A stretch of 64,000 bases of DNA from Eulemur rufifrons. Taxonomy: Eukaryota; Chordata; Mammalia; Primates; Lemuridae. The position numbers and the translations under genes are program-made. The notes beneath the pieces are model-generated. The model did no database searches. It saw only the letters and a list, made by a program, of their open reading frames with translations, and had not been told where the DNA came from. This document shows, piece by piece, positions 35,273 through 46,774 of the stretch. Where the stretch lies: NCBI RefSeq assembly GCF_041146395.1, contig NC_090997.1:37613501-37677500 (forward strand). Direction: 5' to 3'. Every line of letters begins with the position of its first letter. Within the stretch, counting starts at the first letter, position 1.

Positions 35273-35640
35273 CCGCTCTCCGGGAGCCCTGAGGGTAGCC
35301 GGGGAGGCCCTGCCCAACCTTTCGGAGCACCTCCCCTTCCGCGCGCAGGCCTGGCTTCCTGCCCCCGTGGGCCTCGCGTGCCCTTCGCGTGCCTTGGGCT
35401 TAGACCTGACCTCGCGATATTCGCAGGAGTGTATGCAGCTCTGCACGCGGTTGGGCGTTTACATTGCCCTAATTAATTTGATTGCATCTGCAGTGGAGCT
35501 ACTGAAGCATCGGCCTGCCAGTGTGTGGATTTCTCTGGTATGTTCCACGTTCTGAGCACGTTTAAACCCGGCTTGAGCACCAAAATAGTTTCTGAGGCTT
35601 CTTGGAGAAGGAGAGGCCTGCGTTTTGAGGCCATGGGTGG

Positions 35641-35652
35641 GATTGGCCAATC
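35641..35652. promoter_or_regulatory. Palindromic double CCAAT box (NF-Y-like)
   Basis: gattggccaatc is a perfect 12-base palindrome carrying an inverted and a direct CCAAT core sharing the centre, on the 3' flank of the CpG island. NF-Y commonly binds within about 100 bases upstream of starts, which would suit transcription beginning near 35550-35600 on the minus strand or just beyond the site on the plus strand. Confidence 0.5.
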
Positions 35653-35770
35653 TCATTTTCTGAGATCTTTTCCGAAGCACCCGTTCTATTGGAGGAACTG
35701 CGTAAAGCGCTGTCGGTATCAAAGGTGGGACAGACTTGGTATCCTCTCTCAAGGACTCATAGACTTCTGT

Positions 35771-38743
35771 TAGCGAGGGACATGTAGATACATAAGGGTA
35801 AAGGGTGAAATGGTACAAGAAGGATCAGATAAAGTGGTGTGGGACATGAGGGTTCCACAGAGAAGCTTCTTGGAGGAGGTGGCTGTTTAAGGAGAAATAA
35901 GAAACAGGTATTTGGGAAATAGGGGCAGGAGTGGAGAATACGTTACAATTGAAAGCATTAGTAAAAGGCAAGAAACCAGGCATATATGGAGAAAACAATG
36001 TTTTAATGTGTCTGGACTGTCCAAAGGGGTAGGAAATAAGTCTGGAGAATTGTCTTGCTCTGAAAGGCTTTGAATAGCTTCATACTCTGAAATTGCAGAG
36101 ACACATTTTGGACTTGAATTCCATCAGGAACCACAGATAATAAAGCAATGTGCAGTTGTTTAATATTCATAAAATGCACATATAGAAAAACACATGGACT
36201 CTTCATGAACAGGATATATTGTTCAACAACAATGTTTGTGTCAAATTAATTACACACACACTGGTCACCTTTAGGGGGCTTGTCTGTATTACTTTACTTT
36301 CTATTTAAAATGGAGATATTTACAGTGTATTATGTGACTGCAATGACATTCAGTTCCTTGACATCAATTTGTGAGGTGCTGTCCACTATTCTACTTATTT
36401 TTATTTGGGAAGACTTACTGCTTCAGAAGAGTTTTGGATCAATGCAATAAAAAGCATGTATTATCTGGGCAGGGTAATGGACCACAAATGACATAATTCA
36501 GATGTAAAATTAGGAAATGAAGATCAGAAGCACAAATTGACTCAGCGTGTTTTTTATTTTTTCATGAGTGACAATCTGAATACTAGTATTTGGAATCAAC
36601 TTTCTAAAAACAGTATTTTATAAGACTTGTTAAAACTTAGAAAATGTTGCCTTATACCATGTTTTGGCATATATAAGGATGTTAGAAGTCCAGTGGATAT
36701 TGTAGTGAAGATCATAGAGAATATTTTAACTCTTTCCTAGGGTATATGTATGCCATGTGTACATTAAACTCTGCTGTACCAAGATGCTCAAAGCAGAAGG
36801 TCAGAGTCATGATTTAACAGAGCGAGTTTTAAATTAGGTCACGTTACTTTGGAGCATTATTGAGGTAAATGTACATATGACTGCATTGTGGAGAATAGAT
36901 TGCAGGGGGCTGAGAGATCAGAAGGCTGATGCAATCATAAAGTCACAAAGACAAGACATATTAATGGTTTGAGGAAAAAGTAGACACATCTTTAGGTATA
37001 GGAGGATAGTCAAGGGCATAGTACTGCTAAAGAAGTCAGCAAAGTGTTTCAGGAAGGGAGAAGTGGTGGTCAGAATGAGATGCTGCAGAAAAGTAGAATC
37101 CCCAGGGTTTTGCAAGCGGCCTTGAGGTTTGGCAATTATGATATTATTTGTGACCTTGGTAAGAACAGCTAGGTTAGGTGGGCATGTTGGAGAGGTTTTT
37201 GTTTTTGTTTTCTTTGTTAAAACTGGGAGCAACCTGAGCATGATTATATAGGGAAATGTAGAAGTTAGTACAGAGGAAGAGATTGAAAGGGTAGAGAGGA
37301 GTTGGTTGGTGGAAAAGGTTTAAGTGTTTGGTATGAAATTAGTGCATATTCTTAGAATATTGCTTATAGCTTATAAGGATAGGAAGATATTGGCCATTAT
37401 TTTTGAGGAGCATTATCACAGAATAACCAGAGCTTTCTAATGTTCCAGCAGAGTGCCTAGGATCCAGCTTGCTTATTCATTTTTTTTTGGGGGGGGGGCA
37501 CTCACTTTTTCAGAGCTCATTGTGTGTTAGCCCCAGGGATTTCTGCTCTAAACAGACAGGTAAGGTGCTCAGTGGAATTCACTTACCTCTGAAGGACATA
37601 GACATGGAACACCTGATAAAATAAGGAATTTAATTATGCTGATAAGAAAGAAGAGTAAAGAAGAGTATGGAATGTTAAGACCACCCGTTATCACAAGGAA
37701 CTGACATGACCTGAGGGTATCAAGGAAGGCATTTTCAAGGTAGAATGTTTAAGCTGGTACCTAAAAGAGATCTCTCTTGTTACCAAGTCAGCCATCCTTC
37801 CCCTATGCTACCTTCTCCTGCCCTGTTATCATCTCAATCCTGGTTTTCTGTTCACTGTTGAGCTCTGTCTCCACTCTCGAGCACATGAAATGTATTTTGC
37901 CTATAGGTTGGTGAGGTGGGAAAACTTTCAGGAACGAAGGCTTGGCAAAGATATTTCTCAAGCCAGTTATTGCTGCATTATAGTGACTAAATGTCAACTA
38001 AGTGGCCATTTAATTTTATTCATGCTACATTGATTCCCATTAGGGAGAGGAAAAGGTTTTGGGAAGGGCAAATCGATGGTCAGCCACAGCCACTACTGAC
38101 TTAGCCTCTTAACATCCTTTGGACAAGCCACAGTGAGCACAGGCCCTGTCACTTCTTATTAGGAATATTTGGTAATAGCCAGTGAAGGCTAGACTTTTTT
38201 TTCTTTCATTTTAAATTTTAATACTCTCTGGGTCAAGTGATTGGGGAATAAGCATCCACTCATGTATCTGCAGGGAAGTGAAGGTACCATTGCTGCTATG
38301 ATTTTGCATTTATATAGCACTTGAGTGTTGGCTAAGTGCTTTTACAATCAATTTTATTGTTCAATTTAAAAGATAGACTAAAATCATTCCTGTCAAAATT
38401 TGTTTGGTATGATTCAGAGAAAAGGATCCTTTCTTAAAAATGGGCCACCTATGATGTGGAAGAACACTGATAAATCAAAAAACTAGATGTAATACGAAGC
38501 AATGTTAATATCATCTGAAGAAAATAAGCTGTTAATAAATAGTATCCACAGAATACTTTTTGTTACCTGATTTTACAGTAAAAGGGAAAAAAACCCCAAA
38601 ACTTACAACATTAAAAATACTCCCCTATATGAAGCCAATCTCCACATTATATGGTCTGTAACTAGGGAACCCAGGGATGTTTTATAAATGATAGTGTGTG
38701 TCTTTTAATATACCATCCTTATAGCATTAGGTTTTATTTAGAT
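35771..38743. other. No gene; degraded ancient repeats
   Basis: At 35800-36120 ('agaagcttcttggaggaggtgg', 'gaaaggctttgaatagcttc') and 36890-37330 ('agtggtggtcagaatgag', 'ctgggagcaacctgagcatg') the purine-rich text resembles old antisense LINE/L2-type repeats. A T(8)G(10) run lies at 37481-37498. A MIR-like phrase ('atttatatagcacttgagtg') occurs near 38310-38330. No coding exon recognised; the 107-codon minus-strand frame at 36918-37241 lies in repeat-like sequence. Confidence 0.4.
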
Positions 38744-38970
38744 CAAGGGTTGGCAAACTTTTTCTGTTCAATGCCGGAGAAAATAAATAGTAGAGTAAAT
38801 ATTTCAGGCTTTGCAGGCCATAACTGTTTCTGTTTCAACTACTCAGCTCTGAAGTTGTAGTGCAAAAGCAATGACAGGTAAACAAATGGGCATGACTGTT
38901 TGAATAAAACATGGTTTATAGAAACAGGCCACCCAGATTTAGTTTGTGGTCCATAATTTGCTAACCTCTG
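38744..38970. mobile_element. hAT-Charlie-type non-autonomous DNA transposon, complete
   Basis: Terminal inverted repeats caagggttggcaaacttttt (left) and, on the right, 'aatttgctaacctctg' (reverse: cagaggttagcaaatt). The interior includes 'aaatatttcaggctttgcagg' and 'acaggccacccagatttagtttgtgg', a familiar about 220-base Charlie-type element whose name I do not give. Flanks atttagat (38736-38743) and attgagag (38971-38978) match at 6 of 8 bases, fitting the 8-base duplication of hAT elements. It has no transposase gene. Confidence 0.8.
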
Positions 38971-39059
38971 ATTGAGAGGTTCTGAGATTCCTTACTGAAC
39001 AGGGAATATTACTGATTCGAATGATCGAAAGTTAGCTGAAAGATCTGTGAAGGCTGAGA

Positions 39060-39145
39060 TGGACTTGTCTTATTGTATTCCCATGCCTAGCACAGTGCCT
39101 GACAAATAGGAGATAATCAAACATCTGTTCAACAAAGGAGTAAGT
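39060..39145 (+). repeat. L2 LINE 3' end
   Basis: 'tattgtattcccatgcctagc', 'acagtgcctgacaaatagg' and 'agataatcaaacatctgttc' match the L2 terminus (cagcacctagcacagtgcctggcacatagtaggtgctcaataaatatttg). Confidence 0.75.
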
Positions 39146-39224
39146 AGCAAGTATATCTGGTGGAAAATTACCTAAGGTAGGCTGGATGGTTTTATATTCA
39201 GATTTTGTGGTTCTGTGATGTGTA

Positions 39225-39588
39225 CAGTACTACCATTTTGGGTGGAGCAAATATATTCGTCTCTCCTTATCTTCTGGTTCTGCATCGAGAGATTCAAACA
39301 ATCATGGGTTGAAAATATTCAAAAAATAAAAACAAAAAATAATACAAATTTAAAAATACAGTGTAACATACAGTATATAGCACTTACATTGTATTAGGTA
39401 TTATCAGTAATTTAGAGATGATTTAAAGTATATATAAGTATGTATGTAGGGTATATGCAAATACTATGCCATTCTATATAAGGAACTTGAGCATCTGAAG
39501 CTTTTTGTATCTGTGGGGTAGGGAGGAGAGAGGGTCCTTGAACCAATCCTCTGTAGATCCCCCTCTGTCCCCTCTGTGGCTAAGACTG
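39225..39588. mobile_element. Tigger-type (pogo/TcMar) non-autonomous DNA transposon
   Basis: Preceded by TA at 39223-39224. The interior 'ggttctgcatcgagagattc', 'tgggttgaaaatattcaaaa', 'cttacattgtattaggtatt', 'gatgatttaaagtatatata', 'atgcaaatactatgccattc', 'ggaacttgagcatctgaag' and 'ttgaaccaatcctctgtaga' follows a Tigger3/4-type element in order. The left terminus holds about 25 bases of unrelated sequence. No transposase remains. The 60-codon frame inside is incidental. Confidence 0.75.
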
Positions 39589-42500
39589 CTATGCATGTCA
39601 CTAAAAAATGACTGTACCGCAATTAAGTACTTAGGTCAGAGAACAAATCCAGGGCAGATGCCTGAAGAATGAAAAAGAGCCAGTGAAATAAAATGGTGGT
39701 AAGAAGCAATAGGTCCGTGAATCTCCACCAGTAAAAATACAAATTGTATCCTTTGGAAGGGAGCTGAGAGAAAATATATGCCAGCCTCTCACTTAGTCTA
39801 GGGCTTCCATTGTTTGTCCTCAGTCTTATGCAGCTTTGTAAGCATTTGCCTTACCTATCTTCCTTTTGTACCTCTGGATCAATTCTCTCTCCATCCTTGT
39901 CCGTTCTGCAGGTCTCTGCTACCTCTCACAATAATAAGGATAAAAGTCAGAGCTCCTGTTGGGGGTCCTCTCCTCAGATGCTCTCTCTCTCAGTTTTTGT
40001 AACTGCTCCTCCCTCTCATACCTGTAGGCCTAAGGAGAGTAAAGGATGATGCCTCTGCTCCATTGCTCTTATTACTAGCCCCTGGGTCACCATGTTACCC
40101 CCTGAGGTTTCCCATACTTTTAGAAGCTGTCTCTTTATTATACTCTCCTCACATTACCCAAATTGAGGCATCATCAACTTTCTGCTTGAACCCTGATGAT
40201 CATAGTAGTCTTATCACTTTTTCAAAGACACTGTTGCATGTCACTAAGTGACTTTTAATTTCACCATCCTCTATTTCTTATAACCCCAGGATCTCAGGGT
40301 GAAAGCGGTCCTAGAAGGTGATTCATTCAGTGTTTGAATATATTAGAAGCAGTCTCTTTATTATACTCATTCCTTTCCCACCCCACTGTACTTGAACACC
40401 TTACGTAACAGGGAACTCACTACTCCTAAAGCTTTCTCATATATCTTTAGACACATATGACTGACTGGCATCTGCTGTCCTTGTAGTGTTCACTGGGGCT
40501 TTGTAGAATGAGTGTAATTTATATTTTATTCCCCTGTTCTTCAGACAGCAAGTTTTTTAGTTTCTTTGGCATTTCTGTCTGTTTAAAGCAGAGTGTCTAG
40601 AACACGATCTCTTTTTCCATGATTTGTCTGATCATGCTGACTTGAGTATGAGCAGGATTACCTTACCTGGAAGGCTTACTACCTCCAATGAATGTGACAA
40701 ACATTGACCTCTCCTCTTCTCTTATCTGTAAATTTAAAGGAACGTATGCTCTTATCCCCCTCCCCTCACACTCTCTAACTCTGCATTTTTAAGCATCACA
40801 TATCATATGAACTGTTGTCTTTGATAAGGGCTTTTTTTCATCCTGTTATTGGATTTATCTATGTTTAAAGTCTTTCTATCAGGAAGGTAAAATGGTTTAA
40901 AAATTGTATATCTTTAGAGGTTATGTCTATTATCCCTTTTTTGTTTGTTTTTCCTCAAAGTATCAAAAGCACACTATCTTTTTATTACTTTAGGGGACAC
41001 TATTTAAAGTATTTTATTTAACTTTAGGTTTCAATTCTGAACAGCAGACATCAGTAGACTCTTAGATTTTTGGTATCTTGTTCTGGGAGATTTTTTTCTG
41101 GACATTTCACTCTGTGCCTATGTCTATTATTATATACATTGTAATTTTGAAATATAGTAAAATATATTGAAATGCAATATTTTTTGGTTGATAATAAAAT
41201 TGACTTTAAGGAAATGTTCTCAAGCAGGTTCTTAAGTATATCATTTAAGTCAATTTTTATAATGAAAGTCCAGTTTATTTTTTAACAGGCCTCAAAAATA
41301 TCCATCAACTTCTTTAATTTTTCCTTCTGATTTATTCAGTGAGTTCATTCTCCATTTCAGTTTTGATTAGATTGCTTTCACCATGGCAGAACTCTAGAAA
41401 ATAAATCCTCTGGTATTTAATGTGTGCTTTAGTTTAATCTGATAAATAGAAGAATGAAAACAACCCATTAGAAAGTAATTTTAATTGTTGGAGAGAGAGA
41501 TGTGACTTAATCTTTGATATAATTGTTAGAAAATATATTTCAGAGGCTGCTTATTGATTAATTCTTTTCCTATGACTTCCGTGTATTTTCATGAATATCT
41601 GGCTCTTGCAAGATTTAAAAAAACACGGCAAAACAGAGCATATATGTGATTCTTTTAAAATTCTCAAAAATAGGTTTTACAACAGTTGATTGTCTATGAT
41701 CCATTTCTTTTTATCTCTTAGAACAATGGTAAGGGAAAGCTACTTTCTCTTCTGAACTGTTTGTGGACTTTATCTATTATTCATGCATTAGTTTGTATTT
41801 TATTTTTTTCTCTTTGTTTGTCTCCCCCAGTAGATTAAAAGCTCCTGAGGGAGGGACAATACTTAGCTCCAGTGCCTGCCACAACCAATAAATGGGGCTG
41901 AATGTTTGCTGACAGAATATTAGTTTCTTATGATAATTTGCCTTTTATAACAGTGCACAAAACACTTATGTAGTTCTCAAGAGTTTTTGCTTCCTAAAAA
42001 AGTATTTCTCTTATAGATATGGCTCTAAGTAATCCACTGTAATAAAGATTGTTTATGTCTTTTAATTTAAAAATTCACTCATCCATTATCCACCATTTAT
42101 TTGATGATTACTAAGCACTATTTTAATTAGGTAACAAATATATTTTAAAAATTACAAATATTTCCAATAACCCCTCTTCATCAAAATCAGTTTCCCAAAA
42201 CCAAAATTGTCTTTAATAATATGTGAATGCAAGTAACTGTAGCATAATCACAGACAGCCAATGAAGCAACTGCCTCAGCTCAAAGACTCTGACAGTACAT
42301 TTCATACTGGATTGCTGCTGTAAAAATCTTTAGTGGTAAATAATAGACAAATTCCCAATTTCCCAGACTTCCAAAAAGATAGCTACTGCATAAGATCCCT
42401 GAAAAAGGCACTGATTCAAGCTAAATGGCCAGGAGCTGGATTCTTCAATTATTAACATGCCTAACCTCATTTTCATCACTCATTGATAAAAAGGTAAGGT

Positions 42501-42629
42501 TCAGTAAATAAGTAAATAACTTCAGAGAATAGTTCAAGTTATCTGAGTAAATATTTTATCAGCATTATTTTGTACATTTTTTCTTTTCCAGTAATTTTAG
42601 TAGAGTTCCTAACTGGGGTCCATCACTTC
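39589..42629. other. No gene; possible L3/L2 fragments
   Basis: Pyrimidine-rich 39790-40260 has several short frames (62-79 codons) without domains and may be an unidentified LTR or LINE piece. At 40295-40640 'cgtaacagggaactcactac' and 'gcagtctctttattatactc' recall antisense L3/CR1. At 41825-41905 'gattaaaagctcctgagggag' and 'ccagtgcctgccacaacc' look like a sense L2 3' end. The remainder is AT-rich and featureless. Confidence 0.4.
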
Positions 42630-43190
42630 ATTGACCAAACATTGGAATCATATTCCAGTCTTCCATCACCTACCCTCTCTCTTTCCAGTCTGGAAGCAAG
42701 CCCTGCCATTTTACGAACATATTTTAAAGCTTCCTGTATTCTTTGTGCACACTGTCAGTACCCTGCCTCAGTTCTCCTTCCAGCCTTTCTTCACTGTGTG
42801 GTGTCAGTGGTTCCCTAGCTCCTTCCTACCCAACCTAATCCTCTTAAAACACTACTTGAATTATTCCACTCATCCACTCTGAAGGCTGCTCCATCTTCTA
42901 GCCATTTATTGTAGGAAGTTCAAACTCTTCTGACTGACTTTCAAGGCCCCAACTTCCCTTCCCTATTCCTTTAATTCCCTAAAATATCATATTTTTTAGT
43001 CAAAGAGATCATGTACTCTCCTGTGATTATGTTATTATCTGATGTCTGCTCTGTATACCCCATTTGAAGTGCTCTTTTGTCCCCCTTTTGCCTCTCTGAG
43101 TTCCACTTATCTATCAGACCTTTCAGGTACACTCCAGAAGTCCTTTCCTCTCCTGTTCACACTAACTCATACTAATTTCTTTTCCTGCTC
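42630..43190 (+). repeat. Probable L2 LINE 3' region
   Basis: 'ctgactttcaaggccccaac', 'attattccactcatccactct', 'tctgagttccacttatctatc' and 'aggaagttcaaactcttctg' resemble L2 3' sequence (aagtccaaactcctt ... tggccttcaaggccc). It is pyrimidine-rich with overlapping 82- and 83-codon frames that lack domains. Confidence 0.45.
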
Positions 43191-43339
43191 CCTTGATGGA
43201 CGTATAGTCAGGCCTATGTGGAGGCATAGGATTTGGAGGCCGTGGGCTTGGGAATGAATTATGACCACATAGTAATCTCAAGCAGATCGAGTATTGCAGT
43301 GAGTGTTTATGTGCTTGATAGAGTTCGTAGGGATCACAT

Positions 43340-43480
43340 GTTAACTAACTTTTTCTCCTCAGCAACTAAATTAGGTACTGTTTTGATTCCCATTTTACAG
43401 ATGAGCACACTGAGGCACAGAGAGGTTGAGTAATCTCTGTGCAAGGTCACACAGCCAGTAAGGGGTAGAACTAGGAAGGC
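43340..43480 (+). repeat. MIR SINE, sense
   Basis: 'gattcccattttacagatgag', 'cacactgaggcacagagagg', 'ttgagtaatctctgtgcaagg', 'tcacacagccagtaagggg' and 'agaactaggaaggc' are a clear match to the MIR core and 3' half. The 5' part may extend back to about 43220. Confidence 0.9.
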
Positions 43481-43665
43481 TTAGTCCCCCTACTCTCATA
43501 GCCCCTATGCAGTTCTTGCCCCTTCAAGACATATATGAAATTGTTCTTGATGAGGATTTAAAACGTAGATTGAAATGCAATATTACTCTCTCCCATCTCA
43601 CTGGGGAGTTTTTAGGAAAGGAAAATCCTTTGTATATAAGTGCTTTTGGAGTTAGCATGCCTATA

Positions 43666-43705
43666 TGTATGCATGTGTGCGTGTGTGTATGTGTGTTGCT
43701 GTGGT
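43666..43705. repeat. Imperfect (TG)n microsatellite
   Basis: atgcatgtgtgcgtgtgtgtatgtgtgttg: a short interrupted TG repeat, likely length-polymorphic. Confidence 0.85.
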
Positions 43706-43857
43706 GGTAGACTGAGGTGGTCATCAAGGAAGGCACAAGATGACCACAGGGCAGTTCAGAGAGGCCCAGTCCTATCCGGGTTACACTCATTTCCTATTTC
43801 CAAGCCCAGAAACTATATTATGGAAAGAACATTTACAGAAAGGTGAATATTAAAAAC

Positions 43858-44010
43858 AGTTTTACCACTTGTTAACTGGGTAACCTTGAGAAAGCTACCT
43901 TCTTCTCTGAACTCTAATTTCCTTAGCTCTAAACAGAGATACTGAATTCTACATCACATAATTATTAAATGAGGTAATAAAATGAAGTAATTAAATGAGA
44001 AAATGAATAT
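43858..44010 (-). repeat. MIR SINE, antisense
   Basis: 'ttaccacttgttaactgggtaacc', 'ttgagaaagctaccttcttc' and 'ctctaatttccttagctct' then 'attattaaatgaggtaata' match reverse MIR in order. Confidence 0.7.
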
Positions 44011-44049
44011 AAAGTGAATACGGAGTGTCCAGTGTGTGGAGGTGTCCAA

Positions 44050-44260
44050 GAGATGTTTGTTACCTTTCCCTTTGCGGCTCACCATGCTCCATACTCCAGC
44101 CAGGCGCATGGCTTTTCTCATCCCTGCCGATGCCGTTTCCATTGCCCATATGACCTGCCAGGTCCTCATTTCCATATTGATAATTTCTCCTATCTTCTTT
44201 TACATACTATCTTCTTCATAAAGCTTTCTGTGATCCCTTGCTGGAATTAATCAGTCCTTT
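44050..44260 (+). repeat. Probable L2 LINE fragment
   Basis: 'ttcttcataaagctttctgtgatccc' and 'gctggaattaatcagtcc' resemble L2 (ttctccatgaagccttccctgatctcc ... agaattaatcactcc). The overlapping 78- and 61-codon frames lack domains. Confidence 0.45.
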
Positions 44261-44319
44261 TTGTGAACTATTTCACTTCCAATCCTTTATCATTTGTCAT
44301 TCATGTATGATATGGCTTA

Positions 44320-44745
44320 ATCTTTCCCACTGAGCTGAGTGCTAGAAATAACACAAAGAAGAAAACACAGTGCATGCCTCTGATAAGTTTACTGACTGTC
44401 TAGCAGGGGAGGGAGACCCCCAAACGGCTGTTGATACTACCTTGTGATAAAAAACATCCAAGAGTGCTGTGGAAATGCAGACAAGGGAGCAGTTAATAGG
44501 GCCAGGGTGAGGAAGGAGGGAGAGGTAAATCTAAAGAACTTGAGAAAAGGGCAGTTGAACTGGGCCTTGAAGGGTGAGAATCTCCAGGCAAGGAAATGGG
44601 GGAAGGATGTATTTGTCAGAGAGTGAATATAAGGGACAAAGGCTCACAGTCGTGAGAGCATGTGGTTGGTTAGGGAAGTGGCAAGAGTCCTCTGTAGCCA
44701 CACTGTCCATGGGCAGCAGAGAGAAGTGAAGCTCAAAGCGTAGTA
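44320..44745 (-). repeat. L2 LINE 3' region, antisense
   Basis: 'gctgagtgctagaaataac', 'gataagtttactgactgtctag', 'aagagtgctgtggaaatgc', 'aactgggccttgaagggtgag' and 'tctccaggcaaggaaatgg' match antisense L2-type sequence in order over about 420 bases. Confidence 0.6.
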
Positions 44746-46517
44746 GAGTTTTTAGTCCTTGGCAGAATCGGTTGCATGACAATAGATGTAGCTTAAAAGC
44801 AATTTTGGGAAAAAAAAACGGTTTTTAGTTGTTTCTCCATTATGTCAGTCTGAACCATTATGGAGACCTGACTGTTCAGCAACCTAGTATCATCTGGGGT
44901 GGAATTAAGAAAAAGGTTCAAGGGTTGTAACTTATTATGTTTGTCACCAAATATGAGGTTCGGTACTGGGTGTCACTGAAAAGCGATTTTTGACAAAAGG
45001 GAGAATCATCAAAGGAGACTGGCAGAATGAAAAGGAACCTCAGTATTACGATATGAGAAATGAGAAATGATGTAAGGGGAGAGCGTGAATGTTTGTTCAT
45101 ATCCTAGAAGGGTGGTTTGGGAAAGTGGACTTTATTCTGTTTGCTTTCAAGGGAGGACCTGAAATTAATAAGCAAAAGTTATAGAGTATCTGGAAAGACT
45201 TTCTAACAGCTGATTGTTAGGTAATCAAACTTTTGATAAAGGTTAGGTTGGACTCATGACCCTGTCCCTGGGTGACAGAGTAGATTGTCCTTTCTGATGC
45301 CAAGTTCTTTAGAGTTCATGACATATAGAATATTGAACCTAGCTTTTGTATTAAATAAATTTTATTATACTTGAAATACATTGAAATAGATTATCTGTTC
45401 CAAAATATGTTAATTTAATGGATTCATATGGCAGGCAATATGGAAAGATTGAAAGTTTGGAGTCAAATCTTCCTTTTCTACTTTCTGAGCCTCTATTTGA
45501 ATATTGATAAACCAAAGGTAATAACAATTACATAATAGGATTATTAGGATGATCAATTATGATGAATATAGATTCATACATGTACTATATCATAGAAATA
45601 CTATTTTTGAAAGTAATCTTTTCCTTTTTTGTAATCTATCATACTATGACTTTCTAAAAGCAATGAGCATCCTGCTGTAGAAATAAAACATAATATGATA
45701 GCTTATGTATTTTTCTAAAGGCAGACTTCCTTTTATCATTCTGGTCCATTCCTATATGTTTTCTCTATGAATCCTAAATGTCAGTTTATCCAGAGTGACA
45801 AAAGAGTGATGACAAATTATTGTAAGGTTGTCAACTCACTCTTCACCATCTAGAAGCATCTCCAGACTTCAACATACAGATGCATCTTTCTATATTTGTT
45901 GCATCTTCATTTTCTATTAATACAGATGCGAGTGCAGAAAATATTTGCCCCTGAAAATAAATATCTGGAATCATTTTACTTATTAAGAATTAATTTAAAA
46001 GTAACTGTTGGCTTTCTGGTTCAGCTCTCTTATTTTGAAGGAAAAAGCTTGTATGTGTCTGTACATAACACATGTACACTTGAGTTCTTGGATACACACC
46101 CATACATCAAACACACAGGTGCAGATTGTTAGGTATTCGTTCTCATGCAGAAAAATGCTGACTTTGTAATCATTGTTTCAACTAAGACAATATTGATTTT
46201 TCTTTCATGAGTTTTAAATTGGTGCCTAAGATGTTTAAAAGATGAACTTTTCTGCATCATCTTTTGCAGAATAATGCAGGTGATAAAGAGAGGTATAATA
46301 TGAAATGATTATGCTAATAAAACTGTTTAAGGATTTATTGTTGTTATTTATTATCACTATTGTTAGTATTATGTTGTAATTGACTATTCTCTAAAATCTC
46401 AGCTTTGGACATTGACCTCTTGTTGCTGAGTAAAAGAGTAAAAATGGAAACAAATCTGCACATATTTTATGTACATACATTTTATACACATGCTCTTAAC
46501 TACACTTATGTATATCA
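44746..46517. other. No gene; diverged MIR inside
   Basis: At 45430-45595 'ttggagtcaaatcttcctt', 'ctactttctgagcctctatttg' and 'taataggattattagg' suggest a badly diverged antisense MIR. Elsewhere AT-rich with nothing recognisable. Confidence 0.4.
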
Positions 46518-46762
46518 TAATAGCTAGACTTTGCAGGTTCTCACTATGTACCAGACACTATTAAATCCTTTATGTGGATTATCTCATTTAATACTCACAA
46601 CAACCCTGTGACATAGCTTCTGTGATCAGCCTCATTTTTCACATAAGGAAACTGGTGCTTACAGAGGTAAAGAAAAGAAAGTTTATAAATGGTGGAGCCT
46701 GGGTCTTAACCAAGCTGTCTGACTTCACAGCTGAAACTTTTAACTGCCACATGACACTGCCT
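46518..46762 (+). repeat. MIR SINE, sense, near full length
   Basis: 'taatagctagactttgcagg', 'actatgtaccagacactatt', 'atctcatttaatactcacaac', 'ctcatttttcacataaggaaac', 'ggtggagcctgggtcttaacc' and 'tgccacatgacactgcct' run the full MIR length, including the 3' end that is often lost. Confidence 0.92.
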
Positions 46763-46774
46763 GGGTGCTTGTGA

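Larger units (their letters stand above)
34880..35770. promoter_or_regulatory. CpG island, candidate promoter
   Basis: This is the only stretch in the window that is GC-rich and dense in CpG; elsewhere CpG is rare. Motifs visible include a YY1-like atggcgg at 35222-35228, a CTCF-like core at 35259-35270, an NF-Y palindrome at 35641-35652 plus another inverted CCAAT (attgg) at 35688-35692, and repeated tcgcgtgcc near 35373-35393. A good splice donor (ctg|gtatgt) lies after 35537. No TATA box is seen. CpG islands of this size are typically promoters of broadly expressed genes or long non-coding RNAs, often bidirectional. No downstream coding exon is recognisable, so gene and direction are unknown. 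It might be an orphan island or an enhancer. Confidence 0.8.

Noticed and set aside
34994..35476. 160-codon open frame across the CpG island, with a YY1/Kozak-like ATG at 35222
   Set aside because: Long frames are expected by chance in GC-rich islands on both strands (105- and 77-codon frames lie opposite). The predicted product is Pro/Gly/Ala/Arg-rich without domain, so no gene is called.
35367..35555. 62-codon frame with a hydrophobic stretch (LGVYIALINLIASAVELL), which looked like a membrane segment
   Set aside because: Recognised in no family. It reads through the proposed splice donor after 35537 and overlaps other frames, and a hydrophobic run in a short frame is weak evidence.
41703..41735. 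Seven-base micro-exon candidate (tctcttag | aacaatg | gtaaggg)
   Set aside because: Good acceptor and donor strings occur by chance in 64 kb of T-rich DNA; there is no neighbouring exon, reading frame or homology.
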